DNA of 52,154 nt from Ruminococcus flavefaciens (GTDB lineage: Bacteria > Bacillota > Clostridia > Oscillospirales > Ruminococcaceae). Positions 17,207-26,249 of the stretch are shown here, piece after piece (position 1 is the stretch's first letter; the number at the start of each line of letters is the position of its first letter). Position numbers and translations under genes: made by a program. The DNA lies in NCBI GenBank assembly GCA_002371825.1, contig DFHF01000005.1:1-52154 (forward strand). The letters are read 5' to 3'. Below the pieces are notes generated by a model. The model ran no database searches and was not told where the DNA came from. It saw nothing but the letters and a program-made list of their open reading frames with translations.

Positions 17207-17284
17207 CTGTAGAGGAGGGCGCCCTCGCCCTCCCGAATATACACATAGAATAACAAGAGAGCCCGAGGGCGGGCTCCACTGCAC
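17207..17284. repeat. GC-rich palindromic intergenic element (REP-like)
   Basis: Between asd and dapA lies TGTAGAGGAGGGCGCCCTC with further GC-rich inverted units (GAGGGCGCCCTC is self-complementary) and GAGAGCCCGAGGGCGGGCTC at the other side. It differs from the genes around it in base content. A related TGTAGGGGCGGCC palindrome occurs in opposite orientation at 20134-20160. It may be a dispersed repeat or mRNA-stabilising hairpin. Confidence 0.55.
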
Positions 17285-17313
17285 AAAACAATATTTCCGG
17301 AAAGGAGATCATT

Positions 17314-18204
17314 ATGAAGAACACTATTTTCACCGGCGCTGCTATAGCTATCATCACCCCTATGAACAGCGACGGTTCTATAAACTATGACGAGCTTGGC
17401 CGTGTTATTGACGACCAGATCGAAAAGGGTACAGACGCTATCGTTATCTGCGGTACTACAGGTGAGTCCGCTACTATGACCGATGACGAACACCGTGACT
17501 GCATCAAATTCGCTGTAAAGCACGTTGCAGGCAGAGTTCCTGTTATCGCAGGTGCCGGCAGCAATGATACAAAGTACGCAGTAGAGCTCTCAAAAGAGGC
17601 TGAGGCTGCCGGCGCAGACGCTCTCCTCCATGTAACTCCCTACTACAACAAGGCTACTCAGAAGGGCCTTATCGCACACTTTACTGCTATCGCTGATGCA
17701 GTGAATATCCCGATAATCCTTTACAATGTTCCCAGCAGAACAGGCTGCGGTCTTGAAGTGGCTACTGTAAAGGAGCTTGCAAAGCACAGAAATATCGCTG
17801 CTATCAAGGAAGCAAGCGGTAATATCAGCTACGTTGCAAAGCTCATAGCTGCCTGCGGAGATGATATCGATGTTTACAGCGGAAACGATGATATGGTAGT
17901 GCCTATCATGTCCCTCGGCGGCAAGGGAGTTATCTCTGTTGCTTCTCATATCGTTCCAAAGGAAATGCACGATATGGTACAGCTCTGCCTCGACAACAAT
18001 TTTGCAGAGGCAACAAAGCTCCAGATAAAGTACCTTGAACTCATCAACGATCTCTTTATCGAGGTCAATCCTATACCCGTAAAGGAAGCAATGAATATGG
18101 TAGGCTGGAATGCAGGTCCCTGCCGTCTGCCTCTCTGTGAAATGACAGACGAGCATAAGGCTGCTCTCAGAGCCGCACTGGATAAGCTCGGACTTATAAA
18201 ATAA
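17314..18204 (+). CDS. dapA: 4-hydroxy-tetrahydrodipicolinate synthase
   Basis: A 296-residue aldolase-family enzyme joining pyruvate and aspartate semialdehyde, the first step specific to diaminopimelate and lysine. It shows GAAIAIITPM at the start, CGTTGESATM, YNVPSRTG with the active-site Tyr, and IAAIKEASGN with the Schiff-base Lys near residue 165. AAAGGAG precedes the ATG. It lies between asd and dapB in the same direction, with a palindromic element in the upstream gap. Confidence 0.97.
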   Translation: MKNTIFTGAAIAIITPMNSDGSINYDELGRVIDDQIEKGTDAIVICGTTGESATMTDDEHRDCIKFAVKHVAGRVPVIAGAGSNDTKYAVELSKEAEAAGADALLHVTPYYNKATQKGLIAHFTAIADAVNIPIILYNVPSRTGCGLEVATVKELAKHRNIAAIKEASGNISYVAKLIAACGDDIDVYSGNDDMVVPIMSLGGKGVISVASHIVPKEMHDMVQLCLDNNFAEATKLQIKYLELINDLFIEVNPIPVKEAMNMVGWNAGPCRLPLCEMTDEHKAALRAALDKLGLIK

Positions 18205-18253
18205 GCTCCGTCCCGGAAGCACTCTTTATTATAAAACAAAGGAGCGTATAAAT

Positions 18254-19003
18254 ATGACTAACATTGCAATTTGCGGCGCTAACGGAAAAATGGGCCACAA
18301 CATTTTCAACTGCGCTGACGCGAGAGAGGATTGTACTGTTGTAGCAGGTGTTGACCTCTATACAAAACAGTATGCTGATTTTCCCATAGTTGAAACACCG
18401 GCACAGCTTCCTGTAAAGCCGGATGTCATCATCGATTTTTCAAATCCCTCCTGTCTGGACGGTATACTTGATTACTGTCTTTCTACAGGGACCCCCCTTG
18501 TGATCGGTTCAACAGGCTACAGCGACGAGCAGATCGCAAAGATCAAAAGCTCTGCTCAGCAGATCCCTGTTTTCTTTACTTTTAATATGTCACTGGGTAT
18601 AAACCTCCTGGTCCAGCTTGCAAAAAAGGCTGCCTCTGTACTGGGAGATCAGTTCGATATCGAGATAGTCGAGAAGCACCATAACCAGAAGATCGACGCT
18701 CCCAGCGGAACTGCGATAATGCTGGCAAACGCTATCAACGAAACTCTCAATAACTCCAAGCACTACGTTTATGACCGCCACTCACGCCGTCAGAAGAGAG
18801 AAAAGTCTGAGATCGGTATGCACGCTATCCGAGGCGGTACTATCGTGGGTGAGCACGATGTTATCTTCGCCGGCAACGACGAGGTGATAACTCTTTCCCA
18901 CTCAGCAGCTTCTAAAATGGTCTTTGCCGAGGGCGCTGTAAATGCAGCAGTTTTCCTTAAGGATAAGCCGGCAGGACTTTATGATATGTCAGGTTTAGTA
19001 TAA
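18254..19003 (+). CDS. dapB: 4-hydroxy-tetrahydrodipicolinate reductase
   Basis: A 249-residue NAD(P)H-dependent reductase for the step after DapA. The Rossmann start ICGANGKMGHNIF, the DFSNPS strand, the signature VEKHHNQKIDAPSGTA and a final GMHAIRGGTIVGEHDV segment are all present. AAAGGAGCG precedes the ATG. It is the last gene of the riboswitch-controlled unit, followed by a terminator-like hairpin. Confidence 0.97.
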   Translation: MTNIAICGANGKMGHNIFNCADAREDCTVVAGVDLYTKQYADFPIVETPAQLPVKPDVIIDFSNPSCLDGILDYCLSTGTPLVIGSTGYSDEQIAKIKSSAQQIPVFFTFNMSLGINLLVQLAKKAASVLGDQFDIEIVEKHHNQKIDAPSGTAIMLANAINETLNNSKHYVYDRHSRRQKREKSEIGMHAIRGGTIVGEHDVIFAGNDEVITLSHSAASKMVFAEGAVNAAVFLKDKPAGLYDMSGLV

Positions 19004-19012
19004 GACAGAATT

Positions 19013-19042
19013 CCCCTTCTTTACAGAGGGGGAAAAATTTTT
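19013..19042 (+). terminator. terminator after dapB
   Basis: CCCCTTCT pairs with AGAGGGGG (one G-U pair) around TTAC, then AAAAATTTTT. It is moderate in strength and lies between dapB and the acetyltransferase gene. Confidence 0.6.
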
Positions 19043-19086
19043 AAGGCTATCCCCCAGTGTGGTACTGCCATAAAGGAGGTCATTCA

Positions 19087-19650
19087 ATGCTTACACATAA
19101 CGGAACACAGACTATAGAGACAGAAAGACTCATTCTCAGACGCTTTGAGTACAGCGACTGCGATGCTGTATTTGCAAACTGGGCATCCGATGAGAACGTG
19201 CAGAAAATGTACTCCGAGCCGACCTATCATACAAAAGAAGAGGTAAACGGGCTCCTTGACAAATATATCAGCTCCTATGAGCGGGAGGACTACTACCGCT
19301 GGGCTGTGATAGACAGGGAAAACGGCCAATGCATCGGACAGATAGCATATTTCCTCGTTGACAATAAGAACCATTTTGCCGAGATCGAGTACTGTATCGG
19401 TGCTCAGTTCCAGTGCAAAGGCTATGCTACCGAGGCCACAAAGGCAGTTATAGATTTCGGATTCAGCAAAATGAATCTTCATAAAGTCCAGATCTGCACC
19501 AAGACTATCAATGCCCCCTCAAAAAGAGTTATTGAAAAATGCGGATTTACCTACGAAGGGACCCTCAGGGACTATTTCTTTATGGACGGAAAATATGTGG
19601 GCAGGCTCTATTTCTCTATCCTCAGGGACGAATACGAAAACAGGAGGTAA
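19087..19650 (+). CDS. GNAT family N-acetyltransferase (RimJ/RimL-like)
   Basis: A 187-residue acetyltransferase predicted to use acetyl-CoA. ETERLILRRFEYSDC at the start is the RimJ/RimL-type opening, CIGQIAYFLVD gives the central strands, and AQFQCKGYATEATKAVIDFGF carries the acetyl-CoA-binding loop. The ATG at 19087 is preceded by AAAGGAGG; an upstream ATG at 19057 lacks such a site. Substrate is unknown: ribosomal protein N-termini, amino acids and antibiotics are all known in this family. It ends three bases before the thioesterase start. Confidence 0.9.
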   Translation: MLTHNGTQTIETERLILRRFEYSDCDAVFANWASDENVQKMYSEPTYHTKEEVNGLLDKYISSYEREDYYRWAVIDRENGQCIGQIAYFLVDNKNHFAEIEYCIGAQFQCKGYATEATKAVIDFGFSKMNLHKVQICTKTINAPSKRVIEKCGFTYEGTLRDYFFMDGKYVGRLYFSILRDEYENRR

Positions 19651-19653
19651 TTT

Positions 19654-20055
19654 ATGGCAACTCCCGAAGAACTTGAAAAAGCAAGAGAACTTTTCTCAAA
19701 CGACCGATACGCAACCGAGACCGGCGCAGTTATCGACGAACTTGGCGACCACTATGCAAAGGTCAGCCTTACTATCAATGAACACCATAAAAACGCAATG
19801 GGCGGAGTTATGGGCGGAGTTTACTTCACCCTTGCAGACTTTGCATTTGCTGTAGCCTCCAACTGGCAGAAGCCGGGTGTGGTAGCGATACATACCTCAA
19901 CTTCTTTTATAGGTGTTCCCAAAACCGAAAGAATAATAGCTGAAGCAGTCCTGGTAAAGGACGGCCGCTCTACCTGCTCCTATAATGTCACTGTAAGCGA
20001 CGAGAACGGAGCACCTGTAGCGATCGTTCAGTGCCTCGGTTTCCATAAGAACTGA
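19654..20055 (+). CDS. hotdog-fold thioesterase, PaaI family
   Basis: A 133-residue protein with the PaaI-type core: NEHHKNAMGGVMGGVYFTLAD (His/Asn and glycine-rich active-site helix) and a terminal SYNVTVSDENGAPVAIVQC strand. Members hydrolyse aryl- or acyl-CoA thioesters. AGGAGG from the end of the acetyltransferase gene precedes the ATG, so the two are co-transcribed. A metabolic link between them is not evident. Confidence 0.9.
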   Translation: MATPEELEKARELFSNDRYATETGAVIDELGDHYAKVSLTINEHHKNAMGGVMGGVYFTLADFAFAVASNWQKPGVVAIHTSTSFIGVPKTERIIAEAVLVKDGRSTCSYNVTVSDENGAPVAIVQCLGFHKN

Positions 20056-20084
20056 AAGCAGGATTGGAACAGCGGTGCACAAAA

Positions 20085-20216
20085 AAGCTCCCGTAAAATG
20101 AGAGCTCAGAACATAAAAACTTGTTTTGAATTATGCGGACGGCCAAAGGCCGCCCCTACAAAAGTAATGAAAAACAGTCAGACCGCTTCTGTTACAAAAA
20201 CCAAGCTCCCGTAAAA
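20085..20216. repeat. REP-like palindrome bracketed by 14-base direct repeats
   Basis: AAGCTCCCGTAAAA occurs at 20085-20098 and 20203-20216. Between them, at 20134-20160, is GCGGACGGCCAAAGGCCGCCCCTACA, a GC-rich palindrome (GGCCAAAGGCC core). The first direct repeat looks like the left half of the terminator at 20205-20232, as if that terminator had been duplicated or split by an insertion. Confidence 0.5.
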
Positions 20217-20232
20217 ACGGGAGCCTTTTTTT
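20205..20232 (+). terminator. terminator after the thioesterase gene
   Basis: GCTCCCGT pairs with ACGGGAGC around AAAA and is followed by seven T residues. It ends at the stop codon of the convergent GGDEF gene. Confidence 0.85.
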
Positions 20233-22192
20233 ACAGCTTATCATAAAGTCCTTCATGCATATTATCCGGAGTCGGAACGGCAGTTTCCTCTGCCTTTCTG
20301 GACTTCTTCTTATTCTTTTTGATCTCGTACATTTTTTCATCAGCCTGTTTTATGATACTGTAAAGTGTATCACTCTCATCAAGCCTTTTAGTGATGCTTC
20401 CTATACTTGCAGAGATCTGATATGGCTTTCTTATAGATGAATTAGAGGATTCTATCTTTGCGCTGAACTTTCTCTCAAGAGCTTCAGCTGCACCCTCCTG
20501 TACGGACGGGAAAAACATTACAAACTCGTCTCCTCCGAATCTTGCACATATACTGCCGGGCAGACAGCACTCCTGAATTACAGACGCAAGGCGCTGTATA
20601 GCCATATCGCCCTCATTATGTCCATAGTTGTCGTTGATGAGCTTCAGTCCATCCATATCCACAAAACTCAGCATTACGGTCCTTTGCTTCGCCACGCACT
20701 CACGGAAGAGGTCATCAGCAATATTTATAAAGCCATTGCGGTTATAGATGTTGCTGAGCGGGTCGATAACATAAAGTCTGTTCAGCTCATCCATAGTTTT
20801 ATTCAGGTGGAAAAGCTTACGGATATTCTCTATGGAATTGCTGATGTTCATGGTAAGCGTATGGCAGAGAAGGCTGTTTATCGGGAAATCTCCGTTTGTG
20901 ATAATGTAGTATCCCAGACACCTCTCCCTGAAGTGGAGCGGCAGGAAATAGTTTATATCACCGCCGTTCTCGAAAAACTCGGGAAACATATTGCTGCTGG
21001 GATAATATCCAACACTTCTGCGCTCACCCTTGTCCCAGATAAGCGGAGCTGTCATATACCCTGCATACGAACCCACACTTGGATCAGAGACTGTACTGAA
21101 ATTGTAAGCATCCTGCCAGTCCTCTGTAAGACAGAGTGAAAAACGCTCACAACCGATCTCCTCTATAAATCCCTCAATAACATCAAAATGCTCTGAGGCA
21201 TCCTCCGTCTCAGCAAGTCTTGCAGTAAGACGGTTCAGCATCGATATATTTGCGTTCATGACCTCCATTTTCCGGAAGGTCCTTTTTTTGTACTCAGTAA
21301 AGTCATCGCCCTCTGCCGGCGGACAGCCGCAGCTTTCTGAGAATACGGGATATGCATCAAGAAGGACTTCTTTTTCCGCATTTCCTCCGCAGACCATGTC
21401 CATTATCATGCTGCAGGCCTTATATCCGGCAGTAAAAAGCGGTCTTTTCACAGATGTAAGTGAAGGGCTGAAATTCCTTGCACTGTATGTATAATCAAAT
21501 CCGGTAACGATAACGTCCTCCGGCACTCTCAGTCCTCTCTTTTCAAGAGCTGTTACCGCAGTAAGAGCCATTGCGTCATTAGCACATATAAAGGCATCCG
21601 GAACAGGCAGTCCTGATTCAGAAAACTCCTCTACTGCAAGTCTTCCGTCATGGGTCCTGAACTCGCCGAAGTAGATGCGTTCCTCCTCCACACGGAGACC
21701 GTTTTCAGCCATCACACTGAGGAAAGCCTCATATCTTGCTTTTGCCTCCGGATTGGAAAGAGGACCGGATACATAATTAATGACCTTTGCACCGTGCTCC
21801 CTGATGATATGCTCAACAAGCTCACTCATGGCTACGGAATTATTTATAGCTATATTGCAGAATTCCGGATAATCCGCACAGTCGAAGACCACTGCCGGTA
21901 TACCTGATTTTTTTACTCTTTCAGTTATCCGTTCCTTCACATTTATATCGTTTATCGTATTAGTCATAAGCAGAGCACCGTCAAACCGGCTGAAATCAAT
22001 AAGGTCGTAAATACTGTATTCGCCCCTGTCAAATCTCTTGCTGGCCAGCATTCCGCCAAACGCTGCAAAATACGCAATATTTATATTGTTCTCTTTTGCA
22101 AAGCTGTTTATGCCGTTTATGATATTGACCTGATACTCCTCGTCAATACCGGCAACGACCACAGCAATATTTATGATCTTCTTGTTGTCCAT
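20231..22192 (-). CDS. LacI-type ligand-binding domain fused to GGDEF diguanylate cyclase
   Basis: A 653-residue protein with no signal peptide, membrane segment or helix-turn-helix. Residues 1-290 form a periplasmic-binding-protein fold of the LacI regulator type (start INIAVVVAGIDEEYQ; DAFICANDAMALTAVTAL; VTGFDYTYSA), here cytoplasmic. Residues about 300-470 form a GAF-like or coiled middle region. A GGDEF domain covers about 475-640 with intact ARFGGDEFVMFF near 554, so it should make c-di-GMP from GTP. The inhibitory RxxD site five residues before GGDEF is absent (LPGS there). GGAGG precedes the ATG. It is divergent from three solute-binding lipoproteins and may sense a related ligand. 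Confidence 0.92.
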   Translation of the reverse strand: MDNKKIINIAVVVAGIDEEYQVNIINGINSFAKENNINIAYFAAFGGMLASKRFDRGEYSIYDLIDFSRFDGALLMTNTINDINVKERITERVKKSGIPAVVFDCADYPEFCNIAINNSVAMSELVEHIIREHGAKVINYVSGPLSNPEAKARYEAFLSVMAENGLRVEEERIYFGEFRTHDGRLAVEEFSESGLPVPDAFICANDAMALTAVTALEKRGLRVPEDVIVTGFDYTYSARNFSPSLTSVKRPLFTAGYKACSMIMDMVCGGNAEKEVLLDAYPVFSESCGCPPAEGDDFTEYKKRTFRKMEVMNANISMLNRLTARLAETEDASEHFDVIEGFIEEIGCERFSLCLTEDWQDAYNFSTVSDPSVGSYAGYMTAPLIWDKGERRSVGYYPSSNMFPEFFENGGDINYFLPLHFRERCLGYYIITNGDFPINSLLCHTLTMNISNSIENIRKLFHLNKTMDELNRLYVIDPLSNIYNRNGFINIADDLFRECVAKQRTVMLSFVDMDGLKLINDNYGHNEGDMAIQRLASVIQECCLPGSICARFGGDEFVMFFPSVQEGAAEALERKFSAKIESSNSSIRKPYQISASIGSITKRLDESDTLYSIIKQADEKMYEIKKNKKKSRKAEETAVPTPDNMHEGLYDKL

Positions 22193-22244
22193 TATGACCT
22201 CCTGCCTGATTTTTTACACCAGGATCACTGTTCTATACATATTA

Positions 22245-22253
22245 ATTATACCA
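22245..22253 (-). promoter_or_regulatory. extended -10 promoter element for the GGDEF gene
   Basis: On the minus strand TGGTATAAT forms an extended -10 element about 50 bases before the start codon; no good -35 is seen. Confidence 0.45.
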
Positions 22254-22290
22254 CTTTTATCATAAAAATAAAAGTCTGTATAAAATTTTT

Positions 22291-22302
22291 GTGCAGATGC
22301 AC
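22291..22302. promoter_or_regulatory. operator-like palindrome in the divergent regulatory gap
   Basis: GTGCAGATGCAC is a near-perfect palindrome, with a related TTGTGCATATAG half-site at about 22320-22331. One base separates it from GTGCATATGCAC in the purA leader (35916-35927). The 249-base gap between the divergent genes holds no ORF. Confidence 0.45.
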
Positions 22303-22441
22303 ATATAAGTTTTCATTGCTTTGTGCATATAGACGATTTTCTGTTTTATATCGTCTTTTCAGCCTATAAAAATCACTTGTTTTTATAAAAATCAGCACAG
22401 CTGTCCGGATACGGCTGCCTGCTATTTCAGGAGGTATTATT

Positions 22442-24877
22442 ATGAAAAAATTATTTGCTTTTATATCATCAATTGTATTTCTCACTGCGGCTTTTTCATG
22501 CGGAGAAAAAAACAGCAGCTCAAACTCTGAAAAAGTCACATACACCGCAGAAAAACTGGATAATATCGCCTACCTCAAGTCCTCAGTTGAGCTGCCTGCG
22601 GATATGTCTATGATGTACAGGTTTGACTCCTTCAACGGCGGCGAGGATTATATCATCCTTGGCAGCGGAAAAACTACTCCCCAGTTCTGGCGCACCGGAA
22701 AGGATTTCTCGGAGTTTTCAGCACTGGAGATACCCGACTTTGAGGTACCGCTGGTCTACGACTATGCTGTCGCCGGTGACGGAACTATACTCAACTTAAC
22801 TGTTCACCCCGAAGTCGACCCTGAGGAAATCCCCGAGGACTGGGATGAAAAAACAAAATTCCTGCAAAATGCTGACTTCACCTTCCATATTGCCCTGTTC
22901 ACCCCGGAGGGACAGCTTATCTCCGATAACCAGGTAACCGGCTTTGACTTCACTCCTGACAGCGATACCAGACTTTCCGGAGCAGCTCTGGACGGGGAAA
23001 AAGTCGTTGCTGTCATTGACGATGAGTACCAGATTTTCAGTCTTGACGGCGCCTATATAGGTCCACTTACTGCTGAATCAGGCGAGATAGAGGCAATTGG
23101 TCTCAACAGCTCCGGAGAGCTGGTCTGCGCCGTTACTGACGAGGATATGCTCTCAATTCAGACCATAAGCAGCGACGGTACTCTCTCTGCCGGAAATGCA
23201 TCCTATGAGTTCGGATACTCAATAAACGGAAATATCATCCCCGGTACAGGAGAGTGGGACTGCTTCATCCGTACCATGTCAATGGTTTACGGTATCAAGT
23301 CTGAGGATAAGTCTATAGAGCCGGTATTTGCTGTAAACAAGGCCGGCCTCACCGCTGATGGCATGGTGGGCTTCGCCATGACTGACGAGGGTGATATCAT
23401 TGTGCCCATTGTCAACTGGTCGGAGTACACCACTGAGATGAAACGCTTCACTCCCTGTGACCCTTCTGAGTTTGCAAATATCGAAACAATAACCATAGGT
23501 ACCTTCCAGGGCAGCTTCTTTGACAATAACTATATCGAGCTTTTCAACGATACCCACCAGGACGTTCAGGCGGAGCTGAAAGTGTACCTTAACGACAACA
23601 CCGGCAGCGAGGAAGCCTACGAAAAGGCCTCTGAACAGGTCTTGCAGGATGCTCTCAGCGGTGACCTGCCCGATGTACTGATAGGCTACGACATGAACGG
23701 CATTTTCGCTGATATTGATATGCTCGAAAAGGATGTTGCTGTTGACCTCTACGACTATATTGACTCAGACCCCGACATCAGCCGTGAGGACTTTGTACCC
23801 TCTGCACTCAGGCTGATAGACTCTGCCGCTGACGGTCACGCCTATGTCATGCCCTCTACTATCAGCTTAGTTCTCCCCAACACTGCCAAGACCAAGTTCG
23901 TGAAGGATATCAAGGACTGGAATATCGACACCTATATGGACCTTTATGAGAACCTTCCGGAGGGAATGGGATTCCACAGCTACTGGGAATGGTATCGTGA
24001 AGAGCCTGCTACATGGTACCAGCTTTGCAGTCTGGACTGGCCTGACTTCGTGGACTTCAAAAATGCATCCTGCAATTTCGACTCTCCCCAGTTCATCCGC
24101 ATGATAGAGTACGCAAGCAAGGGCACTGACCCGGACACTATCACATACAGCGACCCGGTAGGCTCAACAGAAAATGCAGCAGAGCAGTTCCACCTCCAGC
24201 AGAATGAATATGCAGAGGACAAGACACTGTTCATGAATATGGATATCTGGCATTACGCTGATTATCTGACAAAGTTAAACGGTGCATTCGGCGGCGAGGA
24301 TGTAACTACTCTCGGCGAGTGGCAGTCTCCCGGGCACACCAATATCGTCAGCAGCGCCGGAGATACACTTATGGTCACCAAGCATTCCGAGCACCCGGAG
24401 CTTGCATGGGAGTTCGTGAAAACGGTCATCGGCGACGAGACTGCAAGAAAATACTATACCGGCCGTGGAAAGACTCTTATGGGAGGTTTCCCTGTTACAA
24501 AGTCCGGACTTGCTATCGCTGCCGAGGCCGCAAAACAGCCCTACGACTACAGTGATGCCTCCTACCCCGATGATGTAAAAGACTACACCGGTGTGATCTA
24601 CGATGTTGACAGGGACTTCGTGGACAGCGTGACATACAGAAAATGCGGCTATGTCACCGACGAGGTCATTGAGAAGGTAAACAAGCTCATCAACGAGGCT
24701 CAGCCTACCGCCAACCCCAACAGGTTCGCAGGCATGGACATTGACAAGATAAACTTCCTTTACGAGGTATACTACGAGGAGACCGGAAATTACTTCCACG
24801 GGGAGTGCACCGCCGAGGAGTGCGCCGACCGTCTCCAGAACCGTGTATCCACATACCTCTCCGAGCAGTTCTCGTAA
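22442..24877 (+). CDS. large solute-binding lipoprotein with N-terminal propeller-like extension
   Basis: An 811-residue lipoprotein. The signal sequence ends in a lipobox-like TAAFSC, giving a lipidated Cys at about residue 20. Residues 30-345 are beta-rich with repeated short strands, possibly a propeller. From about 346 a family 1-type extracellular solute-binding fold begins (ITIGTFQG ... DALSGDLPDVLIG ... AWEFVKTVIGDE). The end, ADRLQNRVSTYLSEQ, recurs in the next two genes. AGGAGG precedes the ATG. It is the first of three tandem paralogues with no permease or ATPase genes near, so it may serve sensing or capture rather than transport. Substrate is unknown. Confidence 0.85.
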   Translation: MKKLFAFISSIVFLTAAFSCGEKNSSSNSEKVTYTAEKLDNIAYLKSSVELPADMSMMYRFDSFNGGEDYIILGSGKTTPQFWRTGKDFSEFSALEIPDFEVPLVYDYAVAGDGTILNLTVHPEVDPEEIPEDWDEKTKFLQNADFTFHIALFTPEGQLISDNQVTGFDFTPDSDTRLSGAALDGEKVVAVIDDEYQIFSLDGAYIGPLTAESGEIEAIGLNSSGELVCAVTDEDMLSIQTISSDGTLSAGNASYEFGYSINGNIIPGTGEWDCFIRTMSMVYGIKSEDKSIEPVFAVNKAGLTADGMVGFAMTDEGDIIVPIVNWSEYTTEMKRFTPCDPSEFANIETITIGTFQGSFFDNNYIELFNDTHQDVQAELKVYLNDNTGSEEAYEKASEQVLQDALSGDLPDVLIGYDMNGIFADIDMLEKDVAVDLYDYIDSDPDISREDFVPSALRLIDSAADGHAYVMPSTISLVLPNTAKTKFVKDIKDWNIDTYMDLYENLPEGMGFHSYWEWYREEPATWYQLCSLDWPDFVDFKNASCNFDSPQFIRMIEYASKGTDPDTITYSDPVGSTENAAEQFHLQQNEYAEDKTLFMNMDIWHYADYLTKLNGAFGGEDVTTLGEWQSPGHTNIVSSAGDTLMVTKHSEHPELAWEFVKTVIGDETARKYYTGRGKTLMGGFPVTKSGLAIAAEAAKQPYDYSDASYPDDVKDYTGVIYDVDRDFVDSVTYRKCGYVTDEVIEKVNKLINEAQPTANPNRFAGMDIDKINFLYEVYYEETGNYFHGECTAEECADRLQNRVSTYLSEQFS

Positions 24878-24890
24878 CGGAGGTGCGGAA

Positions 24891-26237
24891 ATGAAAAGAT
24901 TTATCGCAATATTGTCCGCAGCGGCTGTCCTCTCTGGGACTGTCTCCTGCGGCAGCAAAACTGAAAGCTCCGAAAGCCGGAAAGTCACTGAGGACGGCAG
25001 GCCTGTCCTGACTATCGCCATGCCGGAGACCAGCTATGAGTTCATCTCCCCTCTTGCGGAGTTTGAAAGGCTCCACCCTGAGATAGAAGTGAATATCGTT
25101 GACTACTCCCGGCTCTCCGGCAGTGATCCTGTGACCCTACTTAAACAGGATATCGCAGAGGGTAAAATCCCGGATATGATAATCGCAGACCCGGGGCTCA
25201 TGTCTGAGCTTGAAAAAAAGGATATGTTTGCGGATATGTACGGTCTTATGGACCAGTACGGAGGCCTGTCACGGGAGGACTTTCTGCCAAATATCCTGTC
25301 AGGATTTGAAGTGGACGGCCAGCTCCCTGCGGTCTCCGCAGGTTTCAAAGTGACCACTGCCGCTGCAAAGACAAGCCTTGTGGGAGACGCTCAGGACTGG
25401 ACTCTTGAACGCTTCGAGGAGATATACTCCGGCCTCTCAGACCGCATGACTCTTTGGCTTGAGCAGGGCGGGAATCCCAGGATAGCCTACCACTACATCA
25501 CCAAAAAAGCTGCCGATGACTGCATAGACCTTGAAAACGGCTCCTGCAACTTCACCGGCGGCACCTTCGCAAAGGCGCTGTCACTGTCTATGGAAATTCA
25601 GCGGCAGAACGATATGTTCCTGCTGGCCGAGGGCTCTACAGAAGGAGAGATATCTGACTATCAGCAGCAGATGCAGAATGCTTTCATCAACGATTCCACC
25701 CTTGTGAACGTTATTCACATCGATTCTGTTAACGAAAATACAGGAAATTCGATTTTCCGTACCTTTGGCGGCGAGGACGTTACTTTCGTGGGATTTCCCT
25801 CTGATTCCGGCTGCGGTGCTTACACCGAGTGTACCGGACTTATGGCAATTCCGGAAAAGTCCTCTATGAAGGAAACTGCCTGGGAGTTTGTGAAATATGC
25901 GGTTACTGACAGAACTCTCCGCCAGAAGCAGTCCGGAGACTCCATTCCGGTATACAGGCCATATTTTGAGGAGTGTTTCGACCCGGAGGGTACCTTCACA
26001 GAGCATAACATATCTGAGTCCAAGAGCTTTGACGGCGAAAAAACCATTCCTGAGAAAGCGGTCCGGCAGCTATACAATTACCTTACCGGACTTGAATTCG
26101 CCCCATATCACGACAAAACCGCCTCAGATATAATTCACGAGGAATCAGCAGCAGTCCTTGCAGGAGAGCGCTCCCCGGAGGAATGTGCAGAGCTTATCCA
26201 GAGCAGAGTATCAATATATCTGAGCGAAAATTCCTAA
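24891..26237 (+). CDS. solute-binding lipoprotein, second of three paralogues
   Basis: A 448-residue lipoprotein: signal with lipobox-like LSGTVSC, then a family 1-type solute-binding fold (PVLTIAMPETSYEF, LKQDIAEGKIPDMIIA, AWEFVKYAVTD) and the shared C-terminal motif ECAELIQSRVSIYLSEN. The ATG at 24891 has ACGGAGG just ahead, 13 bases after the first paralogue's stop; an earlier ATG at 24843 overlaps it. It lacks the N-terminal extension of the first member. Probably binds a sugar or oligosaccharide; the substrate cannot be told. Confidence 0.86.
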   Translation: MKRFIAILSAAAVLSGTVSCGSKTESSESRKVTEDGRPVLTIAMPETSYEFISPLAEFERLHPEIEVNIVDYSRLSGSDPVTLLKQDIAEGKIPDMIIADPGLMSELEKKDMFADMYGLMDQYGGLSREDFLPNILSGFEVDGQLPAVSAGFKVTTAAAKTSLVGDAQDWTLERFEEIYSGLSDRMTLWLEQGGNPRIAYHYITKKAADDCIDLENGSCNFTGGTFAKALSLSMEIQRQNDMFLLAEGSTEGEISDYQQQMQNAFINDSTLVNVIHIDSVNENTGNSIFRTFGGEDVTFVGFPSDSGCGAYTECTGLMAIPEKSSMKETAWEFVKYAVTDRTLRQKQSGDSIPVYRPYFEECFDPEGTFTEHNISESKSFDGEKTIPEKAVRQLYNYLTGLEFAPYHDKTASDIIHEESAAVLAGERSPEECAELIQSRVSIYLSENS

Positions 26238-26249
26238 GGAGGTATCACC

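Noticed and set aside
17590..18222. 210-residue minus-strand frame
   Set aside because: Fully antisense to dapA, with low-complexity hydrophobic runs and no start signal.
20131..20340. 69-residue minus-strand frame downstream of the GGDEF protein
   Set aside because: It is an out-of-frame shadow of the GGDEF C-terminus running into a palindromic repeat.
24275..25021. 248-residue minus-strand frame
   Set aside because: It overlaps two well-supported lipoprotein genes and is the usual shadow of codon bias in them.
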